Assembly (NCBI GenBank): GCA_039024435.1 | Contig: JBCCQH010000006.1 | Span: forward strand, 40,212-104,211 | From: JBCCQH01 sp039024435 | GTDB lineage: Bacteria > Bacteroidota > Bacteroidia > J057 > JADKCL01 | DNA: 64,000 bases | Direction: 5' to 3' | In this document: in pieces, positions 1-7,594 of the stretch | Position numbering within the stretch: position 1 is the stretch's first letter | Layout: every line of letters starts with the position of its first letter | Made by a program: the position numbers and the translations under genes | Notes under the pieces: model-generated | Told to the model about the DNA's origin: nothing | The model's database searches: none | The model's input: only the letters and a program-made list of their open reading frames with translations

Positions 1-165
1 TCCGTTGTTGGCGATTTTGGCCTCAATGGCGGCGATCACGACGCGGTTTTGCTCTTCCAGGGTCGGTTTGCGCACCACGGGCGGCGCAACCACCCGCAAG
101 GATTGACGACGACGATCAGCGCGGGCTCTCAGTCTCAGTTTCTTGGTCGAAAATTTCTTTCCCAT
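1..165 (-). CDS. Hypothetical basic protein (N-terminal 55 codons, truncated by window edge)
   Basis: An open frame runs from an ATG at 165-163 to the left window edge without a stop. The N-terminus is strongly basic, rich in Lys and Arg over the first 25 residues (it begins MGKKFSTKKLRLRARAD), followed by a Pro/Val stretch and a more ordinary helix-like segment. No signal peptide or recognisable domain is visible. A TATCTTTG box 24 nt upstream (189-196, minus strand) supports this start. Function unknown; the basic start would suit a nucleic-acid-binding or ribosome-associated protein, but that is only a guess. Confidence 0.55.
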   Translation of the reverse strand, partial: MGKKFSTKKLRLRARADRRRQSLRVVAPPVVRKPTLEEQNRVVIAAIEAKIANNG

Positions 166-188
166 GATTGTTTCATCTTTAGAGTGGG

Positions 189-196
189 CAAAGATA
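189..196 (-). promoter_or_regulatory. -7 promoter box (TATCTTTG) of the truncated basic protein gene
   Basis: The minus strand reads TATCTTTG, an exact match to the Bacteroidota TAnnTTTG -7 element. A TTG lies 18 nt further upstream (complement of 215-217), in the range of the -33 element. The ATG is 24 nt downstream. Confidence 0.5.
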
Positions 197-362
197 CAAG
201 TTTTCGCGTTTCCGCAAAAGCTTTGTTTTGAATTTTGCGGGACATCCCCCGCTGATTCCGTGGGAATCGTGCATCGGACCAGGGTAAGCCGTCTCAATCC
301 GGGACGACGAGCGGGATGCATTGCAATTCCACGGCATCTTTGAGTATTTTACCGGCGAAATT

Positions 363-1124
363 ATGGCTATGCAAGAAAATCATCTACCCATTTCGCACTT
401 TGCGCTTCAGGCGCTGCAAGGTCTCGCTTGGGGACTCGCGGCTCGGCAATTGCACGATCCCCTCCGTAAACCCGAAGCGATCGACTCGCTCCCGGAAACT
501 CTGCCTGAAGGTGCCTACACCGCGGTTTCTGACCTGTTTTCGCAGCCCGATGCGGACATTGACCTGGTCGGAAAGGCCGATGCCATTGTCGACCAGTTCC
601 CGGACCTCGAAGACCTGCGCGAATACTTGATGGACCTTTGTGCGCTGCGCATCATCGAAGTCGGCAGTGAACAGGAAGGGGAGGAGTTCCTGGAGGGCAA
701 AAACTGGGAACAAGTGGAAGCCAAGATGGAAGCGCGAGGGACCGAATTGCTGAACCTCCTGATCTACCTGCGGGACTGCCGGGAAAATGAAATTGAGCCC
801 ACACTGGTGGATTTTTTGCAGGAATTTCTCATGGTTTCGGACGAGGACTTCCAAGAAGAATTGGCCATCTACGAAGACCTCATTCGCCACCAAGATCTTG
901 TCGACGGATCGCTCAAGCAGTTGATTCAAACCGGCAACAACCTGCGGGATCCGGAAATGCAGGAAATTTTTACGCCGACGATGCTCTTCTTTAAAGGTCG
1001 GTTATCCGGAAGCAGTAAATTGATGCTTCACCTGCTGAATGGGAGCCGCATTCCGGAAGTGCACGCCGCGATTTATCTGCTCTTGGTGGGCTTTTATCGC
1101 GCAGACGCGGCTTCTAGCCAGTGA
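363..1124 (+). CDS. Conserved-looking acidic protein of unknown function
   Basis: A 253-residue soluble protein rich in Glu, Asp and Leu, predicted mostly helical. I recognise no family. I chose the ATG at 363 (protein begins MAMQENHLPISHFALQALQG) because the 14 residues in front of it from 321 look like leader DNA; 321 remains possible. There is no signal peptide, membrane segment or Cys motif. The middle contains a charged helical run around residues 95-125. It ends in a TGA that directly abuts the stop of the convergent yjbQ gene, so the two transcripts must overlap or terminate inside each other. Coding is supported by length, codon bias and lack of a competing frame. Confidence 0.75.
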   Translation: MAMQENHLPISHFALQALQGLAWGLAARQLHDPLRKPEAIDSLPETLPEGAYTAVSDLFSQPDADIDLVGKADAIVDQFPDLEDLREYLMDLCALRIIEVGSEQEGEEFLEGKNWEQVEAKMEARGTELLNLLIYLRDCRENEIEPTLVDFLQEFLMVSDEDFQEELAIYEDLIRHQDLVDGSLKQLIQTGNNLRDPEMQEIFTPTMLFFKGRLSGSSKLMLHLLNGSRIPEVHAAIYLLLVGFYRADAASSQ

Positions 1125-1538
1125 TCACGCGCCGCATACGGTAAGCACGAGCTTGCGCCGGCCGCCGTGGTCGCGAAACTCCCCGAGGTAGATGCCTTGC
1201 CAGGTGCCCAGTCGCAAAGCTCCATTTTGAATGGGAATCGTCACCGAATGCCCCACCAAGGCCGATTTTACGTGAGCCGGCATGTCGTCAGCCCCCTCCA
1301 GCGTGTGCGTATAGTAAGACTCATTTTCGGGAACTAAGCGATCAAAAATAGCATTGAAATCGGTGCGCACCGAGGGATCATAGTTTTCATTGATCGCCAG
1401 CCCGGCCGAGGTGTGCAGAATAAATACGTGCAGCAATCCGAACTGGGGCAAGGGAGGCAAGGCCGCCACTACTTGATCGGTGATCAGATGAAATCCGCGC
1501 CGAAACGCGGGCAGTTGTAGTTCTCGTTGGGCGTACAT
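1125..1538 (-). CDS. yjbQ: YjbQ/UPF0047 family protein (secondary thiamine-phosphate synthase type)
   Basis: 137 residues, the usual length of the YjbQ family. The family signatures are clear: HTSAGLAINEN near the first third, then LEGADDMPAHVKSALVG, and LGTWQGIYLGEFRDHGGRR near the C-terminus, carrying the conserved His residues of the active-site pocket. E. coli YjbQ has weak thiamine phosphate synthase activity and can suppress thiE loss; the physiological role is uncertain. I chose the ATG at 1538; an in-frame TTG lies at 1547. A TATATTGG box sits only 5 nt before this ATG, so the mRNA could be leaderless. Other thiamine genes (thiS, thiO) lie 57-60 kb away in the window, not in an operon with it. 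Confidence 0.93.
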   Translation of the reverse strand: MYAQRELQLPAFRRGFHLITDQVVAALPPLPQFGLLHVFILHTSAGLAINENYDPSVRTDFNAIFDRLVPENESYYTHTLEGADDMPAHVKSALVGHSVTIPIQNGALRLGTWQGIYLGEFRDHGGRRKLVLTVCGA

Positions 1539-1669
1539 GGCGGCCAATATAGCCGATCTCCTCCAAAGCCCGCACGTGGGTTGGGCTAGATGGCAGAATG
1601 TCAGCTTAGAGGCACTTTAAAGTTGGTTTGTGATATTTGCTGGCGCATATTTTTTGTCCATCGCAGCTC

Positions 1670-1707
1670 ATTTTCTCGTCTACAGCCAAAGCTATGGGCG
1701 AGAAAAT
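1670..1707. repeat. Inverted repeat (9-bp arms) downstream of the thioredoxin gene
   Basis: ATTTTCTCG at 1670-1678 pairs perfectly with CGAGAAAAT at 1699-1707, with a 20-nt loop. It lies about 90 bp past the stop of the leftward thioredoxin gene and upstream of yjbQ. No clear U-tract follows, so it is only a weak terminator candidate. The rest of 1539-1796 shows no convincing gene. Confidence 0.35.
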
Positions 1708-1796
1708 CGCGGAAGCGGGGCGGAGAAAGATGCCATAGCAAAATCGCAGAATTAGATTTAAACAGCCTTTTAGTGAATATGGAAATGACGCTTACT

Positions 1797-2123
1797 TCAA
1801 TTCTGAGGCTGGGTCACGTGCCGGCGGATCATTTTTTCCAGCATATTCCCGGCAATGTACCCCATGCGCGACCAGACGATTTGGCCGTTTTGGAACAAGA
1901 GTAGGGTCGGAAAGGCTTGGATCTGGTAATTTTGCATGAAGCGTTGATTCTTGGGGCCATTGATCTTGAGGATCCGAAGATCCTTTCCGAATCGCTGCTT
2001 GACATCGGTCAGCACGGGTTTCATGGCGATGCAAGGTCCGCAAGTTTCCGAGTAGACATCGACAAGGACGGGGACTTCAGAATGGGTGATCAGCTCGTGG
2101 AAGCTGCTTTTTTGCTCGGCCAT
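1797..2123 (-). CDS. Thioredoxin family protein
   Basis: A 108-residue single-domain thioredoxin without signal peptide, so probably cytoplasmic. The redox motif CGPC is at residues 28-31 in the context YSETCGPCIAMKP, and the cis-proline segment QAFPTLLLF follows at about 70-75. The fold order (VLVDVYSE strand, CGPC helix, LRILKING strand, FPTLLLF strand) is canonical. A slight oddity is YSETCGPC in place of the common WAEWCGPC: the aromatic before the active site is Thr. It probably reduces protein disulfides or a peroxidase. A TATATTCA box about 25 nt upstream may be the -7 element. No operon partner. Confidence 0.93.
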   Translation of the reverse strand: MAEQKSSFHELITHSEVPVLVDVYSETCGPCIAMKPVLTDVKQRFGKDLRILKINGPKNQRFMQNYQIQAFPTLLLFQNGQIVWSRMGYIAGNMLEKMIRRHVTQPQN

Positions 2124-2341
2124 AGTAGTATCACTTTTTCAATCGGTGAATATATCAATAAACTTTGATATGTTCATTCAAATAAACGGAAATTTGGGGA
2201 AAAGGTTGTGCGGATGGCCGATGCTCGGCGGCGGACCGGGCGGATCTTCAAGCGAGATGCCGGGGAGGGATAATTTTTGGGCCTACCCCAGCGTTCTTTC
2301 AATGGCCCGCTATCCGCAAACAATTCGTAACTTGCATTTAA

Positions 2342-3094
2342 ATGCGTGATTTTCGCCTCCATATCGTTTTTTTGCTGGTGCTTACGTTCGGGGTTTCCGC
2401 TCCGGTATTGGCCCAAAAGAGCAAAATTAAGGCCCAACGGAAATCGCAAAATGCGGATTCTTCGCGCGCAATATCGGGGGGCAAAGCCGCCTTGAAGGCA
2501 CGCATCCCACAGCGGGATTCATTGATCCAGACCGATTCGATGCCGGTGGTAGATGAAATGCCGGCCGTAAGCTCGGATTCTGTGGGTAAACTGCCGGGAG
2601 ATAGCATTCGTCCCCAACCCAAAAAATTCTATACCCGGGTGACCGCCACCCAGTTGCAAGCCTCTGAGCAACGTGTAGTTGCGATGCAGGAGCGATTGGA
2701 GCAGGCCGAAAGTACCCTGGACGATTATCAAAATGAGGAGGGCGAGTCCCCAAGCTTTACCGAAGAGGAGCTAGCTGCTTTTGCCGCCGCGATTGAGCGG
2801 GCACGGGCCAAAATAGTGGCGGCGGATTCGGTGCTTGTGATGGTGCGGGCCCGATTGCTCAAAGAAGGTAAGTTGCAAGGCGACCAAGCGGGTGCCGCCG
2901 GTGATGATTTGAATTTGGAGGACGATGCGGACGGTACGGGCGAACAAGCCTTGCCGGCGGGGACCGGCAAAGGGCAACTGAAACGCAAAAGTGGCGGAAA
3001 ATCTGCCCTCAAACGCAACCAAGAACTGGACATTGACGACGACGATGCCGGTTCGGGGCCACCGCCCAACCGCGAACCCGACATTGACGATTGA
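2342..3094 (+). CDS. Exported acidic, low-complexity protein with a central coiled coil
   Basis: 250 residues starting with a typical Sec signal peptide (basic MRDFRLH, hydrophobic core to about residue 20, cleavage after VLAQ). The mature part has a Lys/Ser-rich segment, a heptad-like helical stretch at roughly 100-165 (QLQASEQRVVAMQERLEQAE), and an Asp/Gly/Pro-rich C-terminus with two copies of a D-I-D-D motif. I recognise no enzyme domain. It lies 36 bp before the dikinase-like gene in the same direction and is likely co-transcribed, so it may be a periplasmic partner. Function unknown. Confidence 0.75.
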   Translation: MRDFRLHIVFLLVLTFGVSAPVLAQKSKIKAQRKSQNADSSRAISGGKAALKARIPQRDSLIQTDSMPVVDEMPAVSSDSVGKLPGDSIRPQPKKFYTRVTATQLQASEQRVVAMQERLEQAESTLDDYQNEEGESPSFTEEELAAFAAAIERARAKIVAADSVLVMVRARLLKEGKLQGDQAGAAGDDLNLEDDADGTGEQALPAGTGKGQLKRKSGGKSALKRNQELDIDDDDAGSGPPPNREPDIDD

Positions 3095-3130
3095 TCATCC
3101 AGCGCCGCAATTGGGCGGCAACTATATGCG

Positions 3131-5119
3131 ATGAAGTCCCAACCAACATTCCGGAGCATCGGCTACCTCTTGCGTACCCTAGGAATCGCCCTGTGGTTGC
3201 TGCCCATTGGGGATATATTCGCCCAACCCGACATGCAAAGGCCGTTTTATCTATCCAGCCTGAAAAGTGTTGCTGACTATACGGTCCTCAAAGGCAGTCC
3301 CGTGGTCGAAAAATATGGGCAGGTGGAATCGGTCAAGGTGCTCTGGGAACTGAAAAAAGACAAGCTCTATTTTATCTCTTCATATCATTACAAGTGGCAC
3401 TACCGTTTTGCCCGGCAGCGTTTGGGCTACTGGCAGAACCGAACTGTATTCAACGAGCGCAACTACGGCGAGCGCAAAGACCGCGAATACGTCCTCGCGA
3501 ACCTCAATCACTACCTTGCCAACGACCTCTGGACAGTAGAATTTTCCTCGGCCGATCAGATTCCCCTGGCCACGATCCACACTTTTATGCCCCGGCTGCA
3601 AGCGGCATTTATTCCCGGAAAAGTACTGCACTTGTTTCTGAATACCCACCGTTTGGTGGAAGCCTTTTCCGAGCCGACTCCACCGGTAAGCTATCCCGTG
3701 GTCCGGGCCGATGACATTTACGGTGGCCAATTGTATCAGCCCTTGAATTTGCGGGGAAATTACGGCTACCTGCGCAAAATCAAGGTCGAAGACTTGAAAA
3801 AAAGTGTGCCGGGACGACACGACATTGTGGTGCTCGATGGCCCCGCCCTCGACATTCCGGCAGTGGCAGGACTGATGAGTCCGGATTTTCAAACTCCGCT
3901 CAGCCATTTGAACATCCTGTGTAAAAATCGCGGCACGCCTTTTCTGGCCCACCGCAATATTTGGCGGGATCCACGGGTAAATGCGCTAGCGGGAAAATTG
4001 GTGTATTTTGAAGTGCTAGCGGATACTTTTCGGCTGCGGGAAGCGGACTTGGGCGAAGCCCAACCGGTTTGGCAAGCAAATGTTCCCCGGGAGCCGGTCG
4101 CGCTTCCACGCAACCTCAAAAGCCGGGAGCTCTGGCCGATGAACCGCCTGAGTGCGCGCTCAGTCAACTTGGTCGGGGGAAAAGCCGCTAATTTTGCGGT
4201 GCTGCACCGCCTCGCGCGGCGCTCCGGCGGTAAGTGGAAAGTCCCGGAAGGTGCATTTGCCATTCCCTTTGTCTACTACGTGGAGCATCTGCGGTCCTCC
4301 GGCGCCGATACCCTCATCCAGCATTTGCTGAACGATCCAGCCGCGCGCAACGATCCCCAGCAATTGGCGATGCAATTGAAAACGATCCGCAAACGCATCA
4401 AAAAATCGCCAGTGGACCCAGATTTGCTGGTGGCAGTAGCGGAGCGGGTGCGCGCGGAAAGCCCCACTTTGCGGATGCGGTTTCGCTCCTCCACCAATGC
4501 CGAAGACATCGACGGATTCAACGGTGCGGGGCTGTATTCCAGCAAAACTGGCATCGTGGGGGACGCGACCAAGCCCATCGATCAGGCGATCCGCAAGGTC
4601 TGGGCGAGTGTCTGGAATTACCGGGCGTTTCAGGAGCGGGAGTACTTTAATCTTCGGCAGGAAGATGTCGCGATGGGCATTTTGGTGCATCGTTCCTTTC
4701 CCGATGAGCACGCCAACGGCGTCGCCATCACGAAAAATCTCTACCGGCCCGGTTATTTTGGCGTAGTGATCAATGTCCAGCGCGGGGAAACCAGCGTAGT
4801 CAGCCCTCCGCCGGGTGTCACCTGCGACCAGTTGATCTGCTACAGCGAAAACGACATCCGCTTTTACACTTCTCGCCGGATCATCGAGTACATTTCGTAT
4901 TCTTCGGAAAATGCGGGCCAGCCCGTCCTCACCGAAGCGCAAGTCCTGCGGCTGGCCGAACACTTGGGCAAGATCAAAAAGCACTACTACTACAATGTTC
5001 CCGGGACGCGGTCCAGCGCCGGCCAGTCGTTTTACGATTTTGCGTTGGACGTGGAGTTCAAGTTCGATGGGCCAGACAGCACGCTTTACCTCAAGCAGGC
5101 CCGGCCTTACAACGATTGA
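3131..5119 (+). CDS. Exported dikinase-like protein: phosphohistidine domain plus PEP/pyruvate-type ATP-grasp domain
   Basis: 662 residues. A signal peptide (hydrophobic core about residues 12-28, cleavage near IFAQ) precedes a 190-residue N-terminal region of unknown fold. Residues about 225-290 resemble the swivelling phosphohistidine domain: MSPDFQTPLSHLNILCKN carries a candidate phosphorylated His259. Residues about 340-660 are the PPDK N-terminal ATP-grasp domain (Lys351 in LVGGKAAN, RFRSSTNAEDIDGFNGAGLY at 451-469, terminal LKQARP). The order His domain then ATP-grasp is that of alpha-glucan water dikinases, and reversed from PEP synthase. Export is odd for an ATP user. It ends flush against the convergent D-cysteine desulfhydrase gene. 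Family assignment to the ATP-grasp is firm; the glucan dikinase analogy is inference. Confidence 0.85.
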   Translation: MKSQPTFRSIGYLLRTLGIALWLLPIGDIFAQPDMQRPFYLSSLKSVADYTVLKGSPVVEKYGQVESVKVLWELKKDKLYFISSYHYKWHYRFARQRLGYWQNRTVFNERNYGERKDREYVLANLNHYLANDLWTVEFSSADQIPLATIHTFMPRLQAAFIPGKVLHLFLNTHRLVEAFSEPTPPVSYPVVRADDIYGGQLYQPLNLRGNYGYLRKIKVEDLKKSVPGRHDIVVLDGPALDIPAVAGLMSPDFQTPLSHLNILCKNRGTPFLAHRNIWRDPRVNALAGKLVYFEVLADTFRLREADLGEAQPVWQANVPREPVALPRNLKSRELWPMNRLSARSVNLVGGKAANFAVLHRLARRSGGKWKVPEGAFAIPFVYYVEHLRSSGADTLIQHLLNDPAARNDPQQLAMQLKTIRKRIKKSPVDPDLLVAVAERVRAESPTLRMRFRSSTNAEDIDGFNGAGLYSSKTGIVGDATKPIDQAIRKVWASVWNYRAFQEREYFNLRQEDVAMGILVHRSFPDEHANGVAITKNLYRPGYFGVVINVQRGETSVVSPPPGVTCDQLICYSENDIRFYTSRRIIEYISYSSENAGQPVLTEAQVLRLAEHLGKIKKHYYYNVPGTRSSAGQSFYDFALDVEFKFDGPDSTLYLKQARPYND

Positions 5120-6094
5120 CTATTCCGGAAAGAGGCGTGCCGCAAATCCGGGCAAGGTCTGGGCACCACCGGAATGGATGAGCAAGATATTTCCCCGCAA
5201 ATCGGTTTCGGAGATGATTTTTTCCGCGGTCAGGAATAGCTTTGCCGAATAAATCGGGTCGGTCAGCACGCCGAATTCCCGGGCGTAGCGATGAATGGCA
5301 TTGAATACGGTCCGGTTTACGCTGCCAAACGCCCGGGCGGTTACTGGCGGATAGCTGCGGTAACGTTCCGCATCGAGCTCCGGGACATTCAGGCCCGCTG
5401 CGCGCCGCCATTGTTGGCATTGGTCCAGGACGGGGCGCAGAGTGTGACGGGCGTCGGTGTGGGCCATTTCGACGACGTGCACCTGAGCGGGATGACCGGC
5501 ATTTTGCAGGCCGAGAATCAGTGCAGCCGCACTCAGGCCGGTTCCCGAATCGATGAAAATATGGTTGAATTGAAGGTGGTGGGCCCGCTCATTGCGTTGG
5601 ATGTCGTCTGCCAGTGAACCGGCACCGGGCAGACTTTCCGGTACAAATGCACCCTCCGGGAGGAGGAAAGTACGCTTTCCGGCCGCTTCCAGAGTGGATT
5701 GAACCTCGTGAATTGCGGATTGGCGTGCGGTTTCATCGGCAAAGGTGCGGACATCTTTGCCGGCGGTCAGCAGGCGGAACAGCAGGTGATTGCCCGCGTT
5801 GGATCGCGGTAGCGCGCGGGTAAAGGTAATCGGCTCAATTCCGGATGCCCGAAGCAATTGCAGCGCAGCGACCGTATGATTGGCACTCGCCCCGCCGACC
5901 AGGAGGACCGCGTCAAATTGTTCCCGCTGTAGGTAGGGCAATAAGCTGGCAAACTTGCGCAATTTTCCCCCGGCGACGGCGTAGCCCGCCTCGTCTTCCC
6001 GCTTGAGCCACAAGTGTGCGGGGTGTTGGGGGAGTAAGTTGATCGGGTGGATCCGGGTACGCGGAAGGAGGGAAGGATCGACCTCCGGGATCAT
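5120..6094 (-). CDS. PLP-dependent D-cysteine desulfhydrase / 1-aminocyclopropane-1-carboxylate deaminase family protein
   Basis: 324 residues, the usual length for this fold-type II PLP family. AGGKLRKFA at 41-49 matches the GNKxRK motif holding the Schiff-base lysine (Lys44). GGASANHTVAALQLL is the substrate/phosphate-binding Ser-x-Asn-His loop. The C-terminal LLIHSGGAQTLPGF is the other conserved Gly-rich segment. Members convert D-cysteine to pyruvate, H2S and ammonia or deaminate ACC; the sequence alone does not settle the substrate. The start ATG overlaps the stop of the upstream hydratase gene by 4 bp (ATGA), so it is the last gene of the rpoN operon. Confidence 0.9.
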   Translation of the reverse strand: MIPEVDPSLLPRTRIHPINLLPQHPAHLWLKREDEAGYAVAGGKLRKFASLLPYLQREQFDAVLLVGGASANHTVAALQLLRASGIEPITFTRALPRSNAGNHLLFRLLTAGKDVRTFADETARQSAIHEVQSTLEAAGKRTFLLPEGAFVPESLPGAGSLADDIQRNERAHHLQFNHIFIDSGTGLSAAALILGLQNAGHPAQVHVVEMAHTDARHTLRPVLDQCQQWRRAAGLNVPELDAERYRSYPPVTARAFGSVNRTVFNAIHRYAREFGVLTDPIYSAKLFLTAEKIISETDLRGNILLIHSGGAQTLPGFAARLFPE

Positions 6095-6867
6095 TGGCCT
6101 TGGTAGTTCGGTTTGCGCTTTTCGACGAATGCGGCTACGCCTTCCTTGTAATCGCCGCTGCGACCGGCAATCTCCTGGCCGTACATTTCCATGTCGAGCA
6201 TATCCTGCAACGAAGAGTTGAAGGACCGGTTCAACATGCGCTTGATCAGTCCGATGGCTTTGGTTGCGGCGGAGGCGTATCGCTCGGAAATTGCCTTCAC
6301 CTTTTCATCGAGTTCATCGGGGGCAACCAATTGATTGACAAGCCCCAAGTCAAATGCCTGTTGGGCGCTAATCTTCTCCCCAAGAGTGGCCAGCTCAAAG
6401 GCTTTTTGCCGCCCAACCAGGCGGGGTAGGAAGTAGGAGGAACCACTGTCGAGCACCAATCCGATGTTCGCAAAGGCCCAGACCATCGCGGCTTTCTCGC
6501 TGGCAATCACGTAATCGCAGGCCAGGGCGATGCTTGCCCCCGCGCCGGCCGCGACGCCATTCATCCGGCAGACATACGGCTTTTCCGTCCCGGTGATCAG
6601 ATTGACCATGGGGTTGTAGCGTTTGCGCACCGACTCGCCCAGGCTCCGGGTTTTGCCCGAGACATCCTTGAGGTCCTGGCCGGAACAGAATGCTTTGCCC
6701 GCTCCGGTGAGCACGACCACCCGCACCTCGGGGTCTTTGCGGGCGCGCTTGAGCGCATCGATGAATTGAAAGCTCAGATCATTGTTGAAGGCATTGTACC
6801 GATCAGGCCGGTTGAGCGTGATGGTACAGATGTTGTTTTGGACCTCGTACAGCAGGATATCGGACAT
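6091..6867 (-). CDS. Enoyl-CoA hydratase/isomerase family protein, PaaG-like
   Basis: 258 residues of crotonase fold. I chose the ATG at 6867 (begins MSDILLYEVQNNICTITLNR); the 22 residues upstream look non-coding. The CoA oxyanion-hole segments are AFCSGQDLKD and GVAAGAGASIALACD. The segment GLVLDSGSSYFLPRLVG carries an Asp in the position used by PaaG, the ring-1,2-epoxyphenylacetyl-CoA isomerase, rather than the two Glu of classical hydratases. It could therefore act in phenylacetate-type or fatty acyl-CoA catabolism, but no other paa gene is nearby. It overlaps the next gene by 4 bp and starts 37 bp after the PAP2-like gene. Confidence 0.9.
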   Translation of the reverse strand: MSDILLYEVQNNICTITLNRPDRYNAFNNDLSFQFIDALKRARKDPEVRVVVLTGAGKAFCSGQDLKDVSGKTRSLGESVRKRYNPMVNLITGTEKPYVCRMNGVAAGAGASIALACDYVIASEKAAMVWAFANIGLVLDSGSSYFLPRLVGRQKAFELATLGEKISAQQAFDLGLVNQLVAPDELDEKVKAISERYASAATKAIGLIKRMLNRSFNSSLQDMLDMEMYGQEIAGRSGDYKEGVAAFVEKRKPNYQGQ

Positions 6868-6904
6868 GGTAAATGCGATTTTGTGTGCCGGAAAATAAGC
6901 AGGA

Positions 6905-7594
6905 TCAGAACAAATGCAAAGCGGGCACGCCATCGATTGTCCAGTAGGCCATGAACAATCCGCCGATCAGGAAGCCCAACAACCAGCCGATCCCGAGTTG
7001 AGACCAGTTGTGCGCTCCCAGGTAATGGCGTGCGGCGATGACTACTCCGCTACCGATAATGGCCACTACGAGCAGTATAAGGGTCAGAAAAACGAATTGG
7101 GAACTCATTTGCGGGTACCCGCAAATGAAGGGAATCCCGTTTTCCGGGAGCAGCACCAGCAGCAGGGCCAGACCCGTTGCGGCGCCCCAACCCAGCGCGT
7201 GCAGCGATATTTTCAGGAAAAAAGTGCCGGCCAGGGCGGCCAGGGTCAGCAGAATCACAAGGCGGTAGTGCAAGTGAGGAGTGAGCGGGGGAGCCAGGAC
7301 ATAAGTGCAGATGAGTCCGACCAGGGTCGCCCCGAGCAGCAAGGCCAACAGGGGCACCGGTCGGTGGCGGCGTTCCTGGAGCAACAAGTCGTTGATGCCT
7401 CGTCGGCGTTGCCAGAGGCGGGTAATCACTGCGGGAAAAACCAAGTATCCGATGATTTTGACGACAAATATTCCGGGTGTCGGCTGAACCATTGCGCCCC
7501 AATTCAGGAGATCGACCGCAAAAGGCAGCAAAATCGGGTGGAACAGGACCGACAGCGCGAAAGCGAGGCGGTGAGCCGCGGTAGATTGGCGCAT
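6905..7594 (-). CDS. Multi-pass membrane protein, degenerate PAP2 phosphatase relative
   Basis: 229 residues with about six or seven hydrophobic segments. Three spaced motifs echo the PAP2 phosphatase signature: ERRHRPVP (74-81) for KxxxxxxRP, KISLHALG (128-135) for PSGH, and ARHYLGAHNWSQL (188-200) for SRxxxxxHxxxD. Arg189 and His195 are kept, but the catalytic-triad Asp is Gln199 and the PSG of PSGH is missing. Bacteroidota often carry such a relative. It may be an inactive or altered lipid phosphatase, or a lipid-binding membrane protein. Its ATG overlaps the stop of rpoN by one base (TAATG), so it is translationally linked to sigma-54. Confidence 0.75.
   Translation of the reverse strand: MRQSTAAHRLAFALSVLFHPILLPFAVDLLNWGAMVQPTPGIFVVKIIGYLVFPAVITRLWQRRRGINDLLLQERRHRPVPLLALLLGATLVGLICTYVLAPPLTPHLHYRLVILLTLAALAGTFFLKISLHALGWGAATGLALLLVLLPENGIPFICGYPQMSSQFVFLTLILLVVAIIGSGVVIAARHYLGAHNWSQLGIGWLLGFLIGGLFMAYWTIDGVPALHLF

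Noticed and set aside
384..929. Minus-strand 181-residue frame opposite the first unknown gene
   Set aside because: It is a shadow of the acidic protein; composition reflects the codon bias of the true gene and there is no family resemblance.
1590..1904. Plus-strand 104-residue frame
   Set aside because: Overlaps the thioredoxin gene antisense and has no supporting feature.
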